Positions 9,714 through 18,414 of a stretch of DNA of 64,000 bases are shown here, piece by piece. The translations under genes and the position numbers were made by a program. The DNA is taken from NCBI GenBank assembly GCA_963783945.1, contig CAWAPS010000006.1, forward strand, positions 248,001 to 312,000. Direction: 5' to 3'. Position 1 is the first letter of the stretch; the number at the start of each line of letters is the position of its first letter. The stretch is from CAWAPS01 sp963783945. GTDB taxonomy: Bacteria; Actinomycetota; Acidimicrobiia; Acidimicrobiales; Palsa-688. The notes below the pieces were generated by a model. It was not told the origin of the DNA and searched no databases. It saw only the letters and a program-made list of their open reading frames with translations.

Positions 9714-9796
9714 GTGTCCTCACCCCAACCTGTAAGTTGCAACTCGGTAAAGTTGAGCCGTCGGTACCTCTCCCGGGCTGCTTCACAGTGATCAGG

Positions 9797-9826
9797 CTGC
9801 CGCACCCGGCTGCGGTTTCTTTTTAT
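9797..9826 (+). terminator. Plus-strand intrinsic-terminator-like hairpin
   Basis: CCGCA and TGCGG (9800-9804 and 9811-9815) pair around a six-base loop and are followed by TTTCTTTTTAT. The T-run is only on the plus strand, yet both flanking genes are on the minus strand, so it would end antisense transcription if it works. The stem is short. Confidence 0.35.
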
Positions 9827-9877
9827 CGCGCTACGAGGTTACCCGCGACCCGGCGCGCCCGGGCCTCCGGGCCTCCG

Positions 9878-10744
9878 CTATTGGCCCAGCTGGCTGATCA
9901 GGGACTTGAAGCGGTGGAAGGCCGGCTTGGCCGTGTAGTCGTCGCGCAGGATCCCGAATTGGTGAAACAGGTCGGGCTTGGTGCTGTCCGCGTCACGCAG
10001 GCCGAAAAGCATGTAGTGCGAGATGTTCAATTCTTGCCGCATCCGGTGGATGGTGCGAACAACTCGATCGATGACGTCGGCCTGTTGCTCGTAACCGCGA
10101 ACCGCGCTGGTAAAAGGATTGGTTCCCGTTGGCCATCCGTTTTCGGTCACCCTGATCGGTACGGTAGGCGGAATTCCGGCGGTGGCCAGGTCGCGGTGGC
10201 GCAGGTCGCGCAGCACGTTCTCGACCCGGCCGGGGATATCTTCGAGGTCAACTGGCTCTTCGAACACGTCGACGTAGAAGTTGTGACCGACGAAATCGAG
10301 GGCCTCGGTGAATGAAGGCCCCACCCGGGCCGCGATGTCGGGCCAGAAATTGGGCAGCGACACCGGACTATGAGGGACTGAACCGAATCCAATGTCGACC
10401 GGCAAACTCCGGCGGAGAGCTTCGTCCTTGGCCGCCACGACCCCGTGCATGAGCGCATCAAGCACGTAGGGCTTGGAGCCGTCCATGAATGACAGATTCG
10501 GCTCGTTGGTGATCTGCAAGGAGCCGATCTCAGCGCCATACCGGCGGACCACGGTCCGTACCAGGTCGAGCCAGCGGTCCAGCTCGAACCCGGAATCACG
10601 CAGGCAACCGAGGCTGACGTGTCCCAACAGGCCGGCTTGGCGGTAGCGATCAGCGAGGGTGAGCACGGACTGCTCGCCGCCCGGTTCCATGTCGACCAGG
10701 TACGTACGCGGCTGTACGTGGCCGCCCAGGTTGCTCATGGCCAT
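9878..10744 (-). CDS. Clan GH-A type glycoside hydrolase, probably 5'-truncated
   Basis: 288 aa from the first usable ATG. Two motifs mark a retaining TIM-barrel glycosidase: ITNEPN with the acid/base Glu81, and VTENGWPTG with the nucleophile Glu201. The frame stays open and protein-like upstream (GPAPPDDYERIR precedes the ATG) until it meets the end of the VOC gene, with no ATG, GTG or TTG in it. The first barrel strands expected before TNEP are therefore partly missing. No signal peptide is visible. Substrate unknown. Confidence 0.65.
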   Translation of the reverse strand: MAMSNLGGHVQPRTYLVDMEPGGEQSVLTLADRYRQAGLLGHVSLGCLRDSGFELDRWLDLVRTVVRRYGAEIGSLQITNEPNLSFMDGSKPYVLDALMHGVVAAKDEALRRSLPVDIGFGSVPHSPVSLPNFWPDIAARVGPSFTEALDFVGHNFYVDVFEEPVDLEDIPGRVENVLRDLRHRDLATAGIPPTVPIRVTENGWPTGTNPFTSAVRGYEQQADVIDRVVRTIHRMRQELNISHYMLFGLRDADSTKPDLFHQFGILRDDYTAKPAFHRFKSLISQLGQ

Positions 10745-10818
10745 GCGGATCCGCTCGTAGTCGTCGGGGGGCGCCGGACCGAGCCGGGCAGCAGCAGCCG
10801 GCTGTCTCTTACCACAGG

Positions 10819-11256
10819 TCAGCGCTGGGCGTCTGCGGTGTGATTGCGGGCCACGAGCTCGATACGCAGTCCGCCCTCCGAGTGGTAGGTGAACGTCGCC
10901 GGCATCCGGCCATCCCTGGCCACCCCGCAGATCTCGACGGGACAGAAACTGCTTGCCACGTTTTGGCTCGCGGCGTCGAGATCGTCGGTGTAGAAAGCGA
11001 TGTGGTGCAGGTTCGACCCGGACTCGCTAAGCGCCCACGGCGTGCCGGGAACGGCTTCGATCACCTCGAGGAACGGCTGTTGGATCGAGCAAGCGATACG
11101 CATGCGAACGTCCCGATAACCGACGCCCGGCTGGTGGAGCGAGAGACCGCCTTCGTAGGTCGGGCGCCACTCACATCGCATGACCTTCGTGAGCTCCTCG
11201 ATTGCCGGTTCCAGCTTGGGCACGATCAACGCGACGTGGCAGAAGTCCTTGTCCAC
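10819..11256 (-). CDS. VOC-fold (glyoxalase/dioxygenase) protein
   Basis: 145 aa from GTG, two bases after the stop of the upstream gene. The N-terminal HVALIVPKLEPAIEELTKV and C-terminal NLHHIAFYTDDLDAA give the paired beta-alpha-beta modules and metal-binding His positions of the vicinal oxygen chelate superfamily; GLRIELV carries the final metal Glu. Small proteins of this kind act as lyases, epimerases or dioxygenases. It is in an operon with an uncharacterised protein and a sulfotransferase. Confidence 0.8.
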   Translation of the reverse strand: MDKDFCHVALIVPKLEPAIEELTKVMRCEWRPTYEGGLSLHQPGVGYRDVRMRIACSIQQPFLEVIEAVPGTPWALSESGSNLHHIAFYTDDLDAASQNVASSFCPVEICGVARDGRMPATFTYHSEGGLRIELVARNHTADAQR

Positions 11257-11258
11257 TG

Positions 11259-12323
11259 TCAGCCGCTGACCATCTTGTCCGCGGGGTACGAGCGCTCGAG
11301 CATCCCGTAGGTCTCCTCATCGTTCCACCGGTAGCGCACTCCTGCCTGCTGGAGGGGTGGAAACTGGGGTATCTCCTGGTGCATCGCCTGGGTGGCCCAC
11401 GTCTCGTCGTCGTGGCGCACGTCGTAGGTGGAGACGACGGTTTCGCCCTCGATACCAACGGTTCCTCGCTCCGTCTCGAGCACCAATGACACGTCCTGGC
11501 CGAGCGCCTGCAGGCGGGTGAGCCACGGGGCCTCCACCACCCGGGCGGGGATGAGATCGCCGTCGCCATCGAAGAGGTATCCCTCGTTGAATGTCGGCCG
11601 GCCGTCCTCCCGGGGTGGGTAGGCGATGTAGCCGAAGCCCCGCCCGCTCGGAAACAAGGCCGACTGCCAGCAGTGGCCCCGGAACTCGGCGAGCCGGCGA
11701 ACCCCCTGGCGACGTATGCGCAACCCGCTGCCGCCGAACTGGTGCTCCTCCTGTGGAGTCCGGACCGAGCCCGTGGCCCGGAAGAGCTGCTCGTACCGCG
11801 GACCCCCCATGAGGTCCCCCTCGACCCCACCCTCCAGGAGAGCGCGGGCCTCTGGCAGCAATGCTCCCTGGATCCACGGTGGCGCGGCCATAGTCGCCTC
11901 GACGTGGAACTGCACGTCGACCAGCGGTCCTTCCTTCTTGCCCTGGACGAGGTCGTACGTCGAAGTCTGGACGGCCTGGCCCTCGAATGTCATCGTCCAC
12001 GTGCGAAACGGCTCCACGCAGCGGAATGAGAGCGGGCCGGCGCCGAGAACGGTCGGGCGCCCGGTGTCATCCCGGGTCGGCCACGCTTTCCCGTCGGTGC
12101 GAAGGCGATACGCCCGCCCGTCGGGAAACGCCAGGTTCACCTGGAGCCCGTGCTCCTCCCAGTGCTCAGCCACCGCCTCTATCCCAACCCGGGGCAGACC
12201 GACCTCCCCCCGGTCGTCGGAGACCCAGAAGCTCACCGAGTCGCGCATCTCGGGGTCGTCCGGGCGGTCGGCGAACACGAACTCCCGCTCGTGATCGATC
12301 TTGCCTGTCAGGTCAACGGTCAT
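11259..12323 (-). CDS. Uncharacterised conserved protein (AttH/lipocalin-like guess)
   Basis: 354 aa. The N-terminus FVFADRPDDPEMRDSVSFWV, the central GPLSFRCVEPFRTWTMTFEG and the C-terminal beta-rich repeats suggest a two-domain beta-barrel protein of the kind often found beside steroid or terpenoid catabolic genes in actinobacteria. I cannot assign a reaction. It is the middle gene of a three-gene run (sulfotransferase, this gene, VOC) with spacers of nine and two bases. Confidence 0.7.
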   Translation of the reverse strand: MTVDLTGKIDHEREFVFADRPDDPEMRDSVSFWVSDDRGEVGLPRVGIEAVAEHWEEHGLQVNLAFPDGRAYRLRTDGKAWPTRDDTGRPTVLGAGPLSFRCVEPFRTWTMTFEGQAVQTSTYDLVQGKKEGPLVDVQFHVEATMAAPPWIQGALLPEARALLEGGVEGDLMGGPRYEQLFRATGSVRTPQEEHQFGGSGLRIRRQGVRRLAEFRGHCWQSALFPSGRGFGYIAYPPREDGRPTFNEGYLFDGDGDLIPARVVEAPWLTRLQALGQDVSLVLETERGTVGIEGETVVSTYDVRHDDETWATQAMHQEIPQFPPLQQAGVRYRWNDEETYGMLERSYPADKMVSG

Positions 12324-12332
12324 CGGCGCTCC

Positions 12333-13505
12333 TCAGGATCCATGGGTGGTCCATCTCGTGGACCGGCTGACATAGTCCGCAAATCGCGGGCGGACCTGAT
12401 CCAGGTCCAACCCGTACGCCGCCGGGTCGGGGTGCCGGCTCGGCTCTCGCCGAGCCGCGTTGGCTTCCCACCACCGCCGCATCCGCGACTCGAACTCATC
12501 GCTTACCGGCTGGCCCAGCCACCCGTACAGACCACGCACCTCGCCAATCGGATCCGCCTGCATGGCACGGAAGTCGATGTCGTAGAAGAGGTGGTCGCCG
12601 CCCTCCTGGCGGAACTCGAGCACCCTCTCGATGCCCTTCGACCATTGCTCTACGTTCAGGCGGCCGATGTAGTCGCGGTCCAGCTGATCGGTGAAGGTAG
12701 CGCCGATGTCGGCGTAGACATCGGCGACCGACAACAGAACGTCGGTCGGGTCACGATGGGTCATCACGAACCGGGCGTCGGGAAAGGCGCGGACCAGATA
12801 GTCGATCCAGAGCATGTGGGCCGGGGTCTTCAGCCGCCATTGCCTCGGGTCCTCGCCCCACTGCAGCAGCTTCAGCACCCGTCGCTCATACAGGTAGGTG
12901 GACGTGAGGTCGGCATCGGTCACCCATGCCGCGTACGTGGGGATGCGAGCGAAGGCGTGGTACATCTGTGTCTTGAAGTCGAGCGCCATCAGATCGAGGC
13001 ATTCCATCGGCCCGTTGACGTCGGAGGGGACGTGTTCCCTGGTGCCGACCTGCTCGGCTGCTGCGACCTGCACCCGCGGGTCGGGACCGTCGACGGTCGA
13101 CGGCGGCGGACACGGCTGCGACGACTCCCACTGGCGCAGGTACCGTACGCCAGGGTCCTGGGCCAGGAGAAAGGACAGGGCGGTCGAGCCGGTACGGGGC
13201 AGGCCCAGGCCGAACAGTGGTGCCTCGACAACGACGTCGTCCGTCTCGGGATGGTGCCGGTACCAGTCTTCGATCTGAAGCCGGTTCACCAGATGGCCAA
13301 CCAAGCGGGGATAGATGACCGCCTCGCCGGTCGGGTTGAGGCGGGCCTCGTCCTGCAGGGAGCGTACGAGGATCTCGAGGCCCTCGCGAAAGGAGTCGTC
13401 GCCGAAGTCATCGAGCCCGGTCTGGCCTTTCGCCGCGGCCATCAAGTCGGCGGACGAGGTTATTGCGCCTCCCCAAATATCACGGCAGTATACTGTCACG
13501 ATCAT
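12333..13505 (-). CDS. PAPS-dependent sulfotransferase family protein
   Basis: Up to 390 aa. The 5'-phosphosulfate-binding loop GLGLPRTGSTAL (about residues 98-109) and the 3'-phosphate region FVMTHRDPTDVLLSV place it in the sulfotransferase superfamily common in actinobacteria; acceptor unknown. The start is uncertain. The ATG at 13505 lies upstream of a palindromic TATACT -10 element, and GGGGAGG sits just before ATAACC, where no ordinary start exists. The next plausible start is TTG at 13445 (370 aa, LMAAAKGQTGLDDFG). Confidence 0.8.
   Translation of the reverse strand: MIVTVYCRDIWGGAITSSADLMAAAKGQTGLDDFGDDSFREGLEILVRSLQDEARLNPTGEAVIYPRLVGHLVNRLQIEDWYRHHPETDDVVVEAPLFGLGLPRTGSTALSFLLAQDPGVRYLRQWESSQPCPPPSTVDGPDPRVQVAAAEQVGTREHVPSDVNGPMECLDLMALDFKTQMYHAFARIPTYAAWVTDADLTSTYLYERRVLKLLQWGEDPRQWRLKTPAHMLWIDYLVRAFPDARFVMTHRDPTDVLLSVADVYADIGATFTDQLDRDYIGRLNVEQWSKGIERVLEFRQEGGDHLFYDIDFRAMQADPIGEVRGLYGWLGQPVSDEFESRMRRWWEANAARREPSRHPDPAAYGLDLDQVRPRFADYVSRSTRWTTHGS
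13484..13503. promoter_or_regulatory. Divergent promoter/operator with a 10-bp palindrome
   Basis: CAGTATACTG (about 13489-13498) is a perfect palindrome that reads TATACT, a good -10 hexamer, on both strands. On the plus strand it lies nine bases before the TetR ATG, giving an almost leaderless transcript. On the minus strand it would start transcription just ahead of GGGGAGG of the sulfotransferase. The TetR protein is the obvious candidate to bind it. Confidence 0.5.
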
Positions 13506-14169
13506 GGGTGGGTCGTCAAGGTCGGGTGGCGGCGAAGGACCGCAACGTCGCCGCTACGACACCCCCGTGCGGCGGCAGAAGGCCGCGAGCACCCGTGAGC
13601 GGATCGTCGGCGCGGGGTCCGAGCTCGTGCACCAGTTCGCCAGCTGGGATTGGAAGGGACTGACGTTCCGGGCCGTCGCCGAACGGGCCGGGGTGGGCGA
13701 GCGCACCGTGTACCGGCACTTCCCGACCGAGCGACACCTCCACGATGCAGTGATGCAGCGTCTGGAAGAGGAAGCAGGCGTCACCTACGACGACGTCCAC
13801 CTGCCCAGCCTCGGCGACGTGACGGCCCGGGTTTTTGCCAGCCGGCGCTCGTTCGCAGCCGAGCAGAGCGTCGAGAAGCTGGGGGACCCGACCTTCGTGG
13901 CGGAGGACGCCCGCCGGCGCGACGCCCTCTGCCGCGCCGTGGCGGAGGCGGCCCCGGATTGGTCAGAGCCGGAGCGCCAGACCGTGGCCGCTCTCCTCGA
14001 CGTGCTGTGGAACCTTCCCTCCTACGAACGTCTGGTCGATGTCTGGAACCTCTCCTCCGACGACGCAACCGGTGCCATCACGTGGCTCATCGGCAAAGTG
14101 GTACAGGCCGTCCGCGACGACGAGCCACCGCCGATAAAGACCTCCGTTCGGCGAGGGGCCCAGGGTTGA
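13504..14169 (+). CDS. TetR-family transcriptional regulator
   Basis: 221 aa from the ATG at 13504, which overlaps the divergent ATG of the sulfotransferase frame. The HTH lies at residues about 27-68 (LTFRAVAERAGVGERTVYRHFPTE), preceded by STRERIVGAGSELV. The C-terminal helical domain would carry ligand binding and dimerisation. Placement next to the sulfotransferase operon suggests local repression of that operon and of itself. Confidence 0.88.
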   Translation: MGGSSRSGGGEGPQRRRYDTPVRRQKAASTRERIVGAGSELVHQFASWDWKGLTFRAVAERAGVGERTVYRHFPTERHLHDAVMQRLEEEAGVTYDDVHLPSLGDVTARVFASRRSFAAEQSVEKLGDPTFVAEDARRRDALCRAVAEAAPDWSEPERQTVAALLDVLWNLPSYERLVDVWNLSSDDATGAITWLIGKVVQAVRDDEPPPIKTSVRRGAQG

Positions 14170-14217
14170 GTCCGGCTTAACCAGGTCGGTGGAAAGCCCA
14201 CTGCCAAACCCCGCTGC

Positions 14218-15537
14218 TTACGACGAAGAGCCGCTCTGGCAGGATACGGCGCCATTGTTCACGAGGCTCGGCGTCGCGCTCTGCACCCGGGCGGTGAACC
14301 AGCAGTCGACATTGTGGGGCTGGCCCGATTCGAACGTCAGCGGCGGCGTCAAACCATCCACGGTATCCCCGTGCAGAGATTCCAGGCCCTTGACCACTTC
14401 AGCGGCCGTGGGGGCATCGCTGGAGGTGACGCCACCCGCCTTGATGGCGTCGACGAGGAGCATGCCCGACGCCCAGGACATGAAGTCCTGCTGGCTGTAG
14501 AGAGTGGCGTTCGTTCGCACTCCCGGGTAGTACTTGTCAATTGCTGCGTCAGCCTCTTGCACAGCAGGCGTGTTGGCAAAGAAGGGAAGGCTGCCGAACT
14601 CCGACCACAGGGTGTCGCTGAGCCCTGGCGCCGCCGCCACGTTCATGCCGAATCCGAAGCCCTCGGTCACATAGGTCGGCTTGTAGTTCTGCTGGGCACA
14701 GCTGCCGGCGAACTTGACGGTGATGGCCGCCGGCTCGCCAATGAAGACTGCGCCCACGTGCTTCTGCTGCGCCGCCAGGCACTGGGCGGTGTAGTTGGGG
14801 GCGGTCGCCGAAATCTCGGCGTTGTAGGTGACCGGTACGCCCAGTTGCTTCCCCGTCGCCGTGTAGGCAGGGACGCTCTCGGCGCACACCGGGGCCTCGG
14901 CGCAGTAGACGTTGGCCAGGCTGGTCGCCCCCGCCGACTTGGCCGTCGTGACCACCGCGTAGATGGACGAGTTGTTGGTCTGGGCTTCGGGGTAGAAATC
15001 AGGGTTGGTCCCGAAGGTTGGCTCGTATGTGAGCACTCCCACCACCGGAACGTGGGCGGCTGAGACCGTGGATGCCCACGCCTGATCGACTGTGGTCATG
15101 TCGGCGATCGCAACCACATGCTGCGCGATGAGGCTCTGGGCGTCGGCAACCGAGGTCGCGGGGTTGCCGCCGTCGTCCTTGGTGATGAGGTCGACCGGAT
15201 GGCCGTCGATGCCGCCCGACGAGTTCACCGTGTTAGCCCACGCCTTGTAGACATCCAGGCCGGGTGCAAACACCGCTCCGAGCCCGCCTGCGCCTGAAGA
15301 GCAGTAACAAATGGCTCCCACCTTGATGGGCGTGCCCGTCGCCTGGGCGCCGGACCCGGCCGCCGGGGTGCTCGATCCCGTCGCCGCCGGGGTGCTCGAC
15401 GACGAGCTGCTCGAGGTGCTCTTGCTCGACGAGCATGCGGCGAAAGCCACAGCCGTCGACGCCGCGAGCACTACGAACAAAAGCCTTCGTTTGCCAAACA
15501 CCTGGTTCTCAACTCCCCTCTTGAGCTCCCGGCTCAT
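14218..15537 (-). CDS. LivK-like ABC substrate-binding lipoprotein
   Basis: 439 aa from ATG, or 427 aa from GTG 15501. A lipoprotein signal peptide (LLFVVLAASTAVAFAAC) is followed by a Ser/Thr/Ala linker, then a Peripla_BP_6 type I fold: TPIKVGAICYCSSGAG, NSSGGIDGHPVDLITKDDGG, SLIAQHVVAIADM. This family feeds branched-chain-amino-acid-type ABC importers that also take up aromatic acids and amides. No permease is adjacent; the only liv ATPases in the window are the degraded pair at 59.6-60.5 kb. Confidence 0.88.
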   Translation of the reverse strand: MSRELKRGVENQVFGKRRLLFVVLAASTAVAFAACSSSKSTSSSSSSSTPAATGSSTPAAGSGAQATGTPIKVGAICYCSSGAGGLGAVFAPGLDVYKAWANTVNSSGGIDGHPVDLITKDDGGNPATSVADAQSLIAQHVVAIADMTTVDQAWASTVSAAHVPVVGVLTYEPTFGTNPDFYPEAQTNNSSIYAVVTTAKSAGATSLANVYCAEAPVCAESVPAYTATGKQLGVPVTYNAEISATAPNYTAQCLAAQQKHVGAVFIGEPAAITVKFAGSCAQQNYKPTYVTEGFGFGMNVAAAPGLSDTLWSEFGSLPFFANTPAVQEADAAIDKYYPGVRTNATLYSQQDFMSWASGMLLVDAIKAGGVTSSDAPTAAEVVKGLESLHGDTVDGLTPPLTFESGQPHNVDCWFTARVQSATPSLVNNGAVSCQSGSSS

Positions 15538-15833
15538 CCGAGAGCCGAGAGCCGAGACCGTATTGGATACGGTAGCCAGTCCACAAACGCACTTCAGGGC
15601 ACTTGCCGACGCCCCCCTCTAACGTGCGCCGTCACCATACCGTCTGAGTACCAAGCCTCGCCGGTCACTACACACCGGAAGCCCGGGTGTCAGGCCGATC
15701 CCGGTAAGCCCGTTTCAACCTCGGCCCACGGGGGTAACAAACGGGGTGTGAGCCGGTGCCGGGGTGGTGCCCGCACGACCCCCAGGCGGGACCGACGGCC
15801 TCGGTACTCGGCTCTCGAACGCTGTGAGGGCGG
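15538..15833. other. Intergenic region, upstream of the binding-protein gene
   Basis: About 300 nt between the start of the binding-protein gene and the end of the amidohydrolase gene, both on the minus strand. It must contain the promoter of the former, but I see no convincing -10/-35 pair, operator or strong terminator. Short frames here look non-coding. Confidence 0.5.
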
Positions 15834-17099
15834 TCAGAAAATCCCTATTCCCGCTTGCTCGTTTCGCTTCTTCCACTCTCCGCGGGGCATGCGGGTGGTG
15901 TCGACTCCCTCAGCCAGGGAGCGGAGGGCGGCGACGCTGGCTTGATTCTGCGGGGTGTGCTCGAACGGGTCCCAGCTGAAGAAGCGGCAGGCATTCTCCC
16001 AGGTGATCTTGTGGATCTCCTGGTCGCTGCAGCCGGCCTCCTGCAGCTCCTTCCACGTGAACTCCGGTGACTCAGGCCAGGTCGTGTCGGTGTGGGGGTA
16101 GTCGCACTCCCATGCAATCGAGTCGATGCCGATCCGATTCCGCAGCAGCAGCCCGGACGGATCGGTGATGAAGCAGGCGAGGATGTGGTCGCGGAACAAC
16201 TCCGAGGGGAGCTTGCCCCCGAAGTCGTTGTTGAGCCACACCTGGTTCTCGAAGTGGCGGTCCGCCCGGTCCAGATAGAAGGGGATCCAGCCGATTCCGC
16301 CTTCGGACAGGGCGACCTTGAGATCCGGGAACTCTCTCAGCGTCGGTCCGAACACCAGATCCTGGGCGATGAGGGCGGAAATCTGGCACGTGAGGACGAT
16401 CATGTGGTCGATGGGGGCCTCGGGGGCCTTCCGGATCAGATCGAAACCGGCGCCGATATGCAGAGACAGGACCATGTTCTCCTCGCAAAGGGCTCGGAAC
16501 ATGGGGTCCCAATGGCCGGACAGGAAGCTCGGGAAGCCCCACGCGTGAGGTGCTTCGAGGAAGCTGATCGACCGGCACCCCTTCTTACCTATGCGGTGGA
16601 TCTCCTGCACTGTCAGATCTACGTCCCACATGGGGACGATGCCGAGCGGGATGAACCTCCCGGGGTAGGTGCCGCACCACTCGTCGATGGCCCAGTCGTT
16701 GTAGGCCTGAAGCATCACCAGAGCGACATCCTTGTCGTGCGACTCGTTGAAGGTTCGGGCGTTCCAACCGGCCATGGTCGGGAAGCACATCGATGCCAGC
16801 ACGCCGTTGGCGTTCATGTCCTTCACCCGTTCGTGGACATCGAAGCAGCCCGGGCGTAGCTCGGTATAGGCCCCGGGGCTGAAACCCCACTCCTCACGGG
16901 GCCAGCCAACCGTCGCCGCCATCCCGAACGGCGTGGACGTCCTCTCGCCCTGGAAGACCCATTCGTCCACGCCTTGCTCCGTGCGCACCACCTTGGGAGC
17001 CTCGTCGAGCCACTTGGCCGGAACGTGGTTCTTGTACATGTTCGGTGGCTCGACCATGTGGTCGTCGATGCTGACCAGGATCATGTCTTCCAGCCGCAT
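15834..17099 (-). CDS. Amidohydrolase 2-family TIM-barrel hydrolase
   Basis: 421 aa; the start MRLEDMILVSIDDHMVEPP is set by GAGGAGAGGAG upstream. The family hallmark is the N-terminal metal ligand in SIDDHMVEP, then VLSLHIGAG in mid-barrel and IAWECDYPHTDTTWP with the catalytic Asp near the C-terminus. Such ACMSD-like enzymes hydrolyse or decarboxylate ring-cleavage products. It is divergent from the LLM plus cyclase operon at 17.3 kb, suggesting one pathway. A related enzyme lies at 61.7 kb. Confidence 0.85.
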   Translation of the reverse strand: MRLEDMILVSIDDHMVEPPNMYKNHVPAKWLDEAPKVVRTEQGVDEWVFQGERTSTPFGMAATVGWPREEWGFSPGAYTELRPGCFDVHERVKDMNANGVLASMCFPTMAGWNARTFNESHDKDVALVMLQAYNDWAIDEWCGTYPGRFIPLGIVPMWDVDLTVQEIHRIGKKGCRSISFLEAPHAWGFPSFLSGHWDPMFRALCEENMVLSLHIGAGFDLIRKAPEAPIDHMIVLTCQISALIAQDLVFGPTLREFPDLKVALSEGGIGWIPFYLDRADRHFENQVWLNNDFGGKLPSELFRDHILACFITDPSGLLLRNRIGIDSIAWECDYPHTDTTWPESPEFTWKELQEAGCSDQEIHKITWENACRFFSWDPFEHTPQNQASVAALRSLAEGVDTTRMPRGEWKKRNEQAGIGIF

Positions 17100-17261
17100 G
17101 GCGGACTCCTCTCCTCTCCGGCCCTCACCACGGGCTGCGGGCCGAACGGACCTCATCCTACTACCGAAGGCCTCCTCCGGGACTCGGCGCCAGCCCTCAG
17201 CGGGAGTTGACATGAGGCTTTCGGCCTGTCAGCTTGATCGGGGCCGAAGGGAGAACGCCGG

Positions 17262-18404
17262 ATGGAGTTCGGAATCTTCATAGCGGGTTACACGCCGCAG
17301 TACCGGCGCGACGTGGACCCGGACGCGGAGCATCACGTGCTCATAGAGGAGCTCGAGCTGGTCCGGGCTGCGGATAAGGCGGGGTTCAAGTACGTGTGGG
17401 TGTCGGAGCACCACTTCCTGGACGAGTACTCCCATATCTCCGCCAATGACGTGGCCCTCGGATATCTGGCTCATTCCACTGAACGCATTCATCTCGGATC
17501 GGGCATCTTCAACCCCTTGGCTCAGGTGAACCATCCGGTCAAAGTGGCCGAACGGGTTGCCATGCTGGACCACCTTTCCAACGGGCGTTTCGAGTTCGGA
17601 ACGGGCCGGGGCGCCGGCAGCCACGAGATTCTCGGATTCCTGCACCGGGACGGGATTACCGACACCAACGCTACCAAGGAGATGTGGGAGGAGACGATCG
17701 GGGAGTTCGCCAAGATGTGGCTGCAGGACGAGTACCCGGGCTTTGAAGGCAAGTGGTGGTCGCTGCCGCCGCGCAAGGTGCTACCCAAACCGTGGAAGAA
17801 ACCGCACCCGCCGATGTGGTACGCAGCCGGCAATACCACCAGTTGGGCCATGGCAGCCCGCAAAGGATTGGGCGTGCTGGGTTTCTCGGTGCAAGCGCTC
17901 GACGAACTGGGGCCGGTCATGGAGGCTTACAAGACGGGGATCGCTAACGCTCAGCCGGTGGGCGCATACGTCAACGACAACATCATGGTCACTCCCGGCG
18001 GCGTGGTCGCCGAGGACCGCGAAACCGCCTACGAATGGGCCACAGCCCGCCACAGCTCTTATGTGGGCAGTCTCATGTTCCGCTACCACGACACCTTTCC
18101 CAAGCCTCCCGGGGTGCCGGTATGGCCGGACCTCGTCCCCGATGTCACCCGGGATGCGATCCCCTATCTGATGGCCGGCGGCCGGATCATGGGCGACCCC
18201 GACGACGCCCTCAAACAGTGCCGGCGCTGGGAGGCGGCCGGAGCCGATCAGGTGGTCTTCGGTCTGGGGCCCACCACCCTCGAGCAGTCCCTCGAGACCA
18301 TCCGTTTGATGGGCGAGCACGTGATCCCGAAGATCGACCTGGATCCTGTTCACCGAACCACCCGTTTCCGGGATCTCGCAGCACTGAGGAGCCAACAGCA
18401 GTAG
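17262..18404 (+). CDS. LLM-class flavin-dependent oxidoreductase (monooxygenase-like)
   Basis: 380 aa, ATG behind GAAGGGAGAACG. The motifs of the FMN-dependent luciferase-like monooxygenases are clear: YVWVSEHHFLDEYS near residue 45, IHLGSGIFNPLAQVNHPVKV, NGRFEFGTGRGAGSHE and KPHPPMWYAAGN. The VSEHHF class usually needs a separate reductase. It is followed ten bases later by the cyclase-family gene, so the two are probably cotranscribed. Confidence 0.88.
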   Translation: MEFGIFIAGYTPQYRRDVDPDAEHHVLIEELELVRAADKAGFKYVWVSEHHFLDEYSHISANDVALGYLAHSTERIHLGSGIFNPLAQVNHPVKVAERVAMLDHLSNGRFEFGTGRGAGSHEILGFLHRDGITDTNATKEMWEETIGEFAKMWLQDEYPGFEGKWWSLPPRKVLPKPWKKPHPPMWYAAGNTTSWAMAARKGLGVLGFSVQALDELGPVMEAYKTGIANAQPVGAYVNDNIMVTPGGVVAEDRETAYEWATARHSSYVGSLMFRYHDTFPKPPGVPVWPDLVPDVTRDAIPYLMAGGRIMGDPDDALKQCRRWEAAGADQVVFGLGPTTLEQSLETIRLMGEHVIPKIDLDPVHRTTRFRDLAALRSQQQ

Positions 18405-18414
18405 GGAGCCAACC

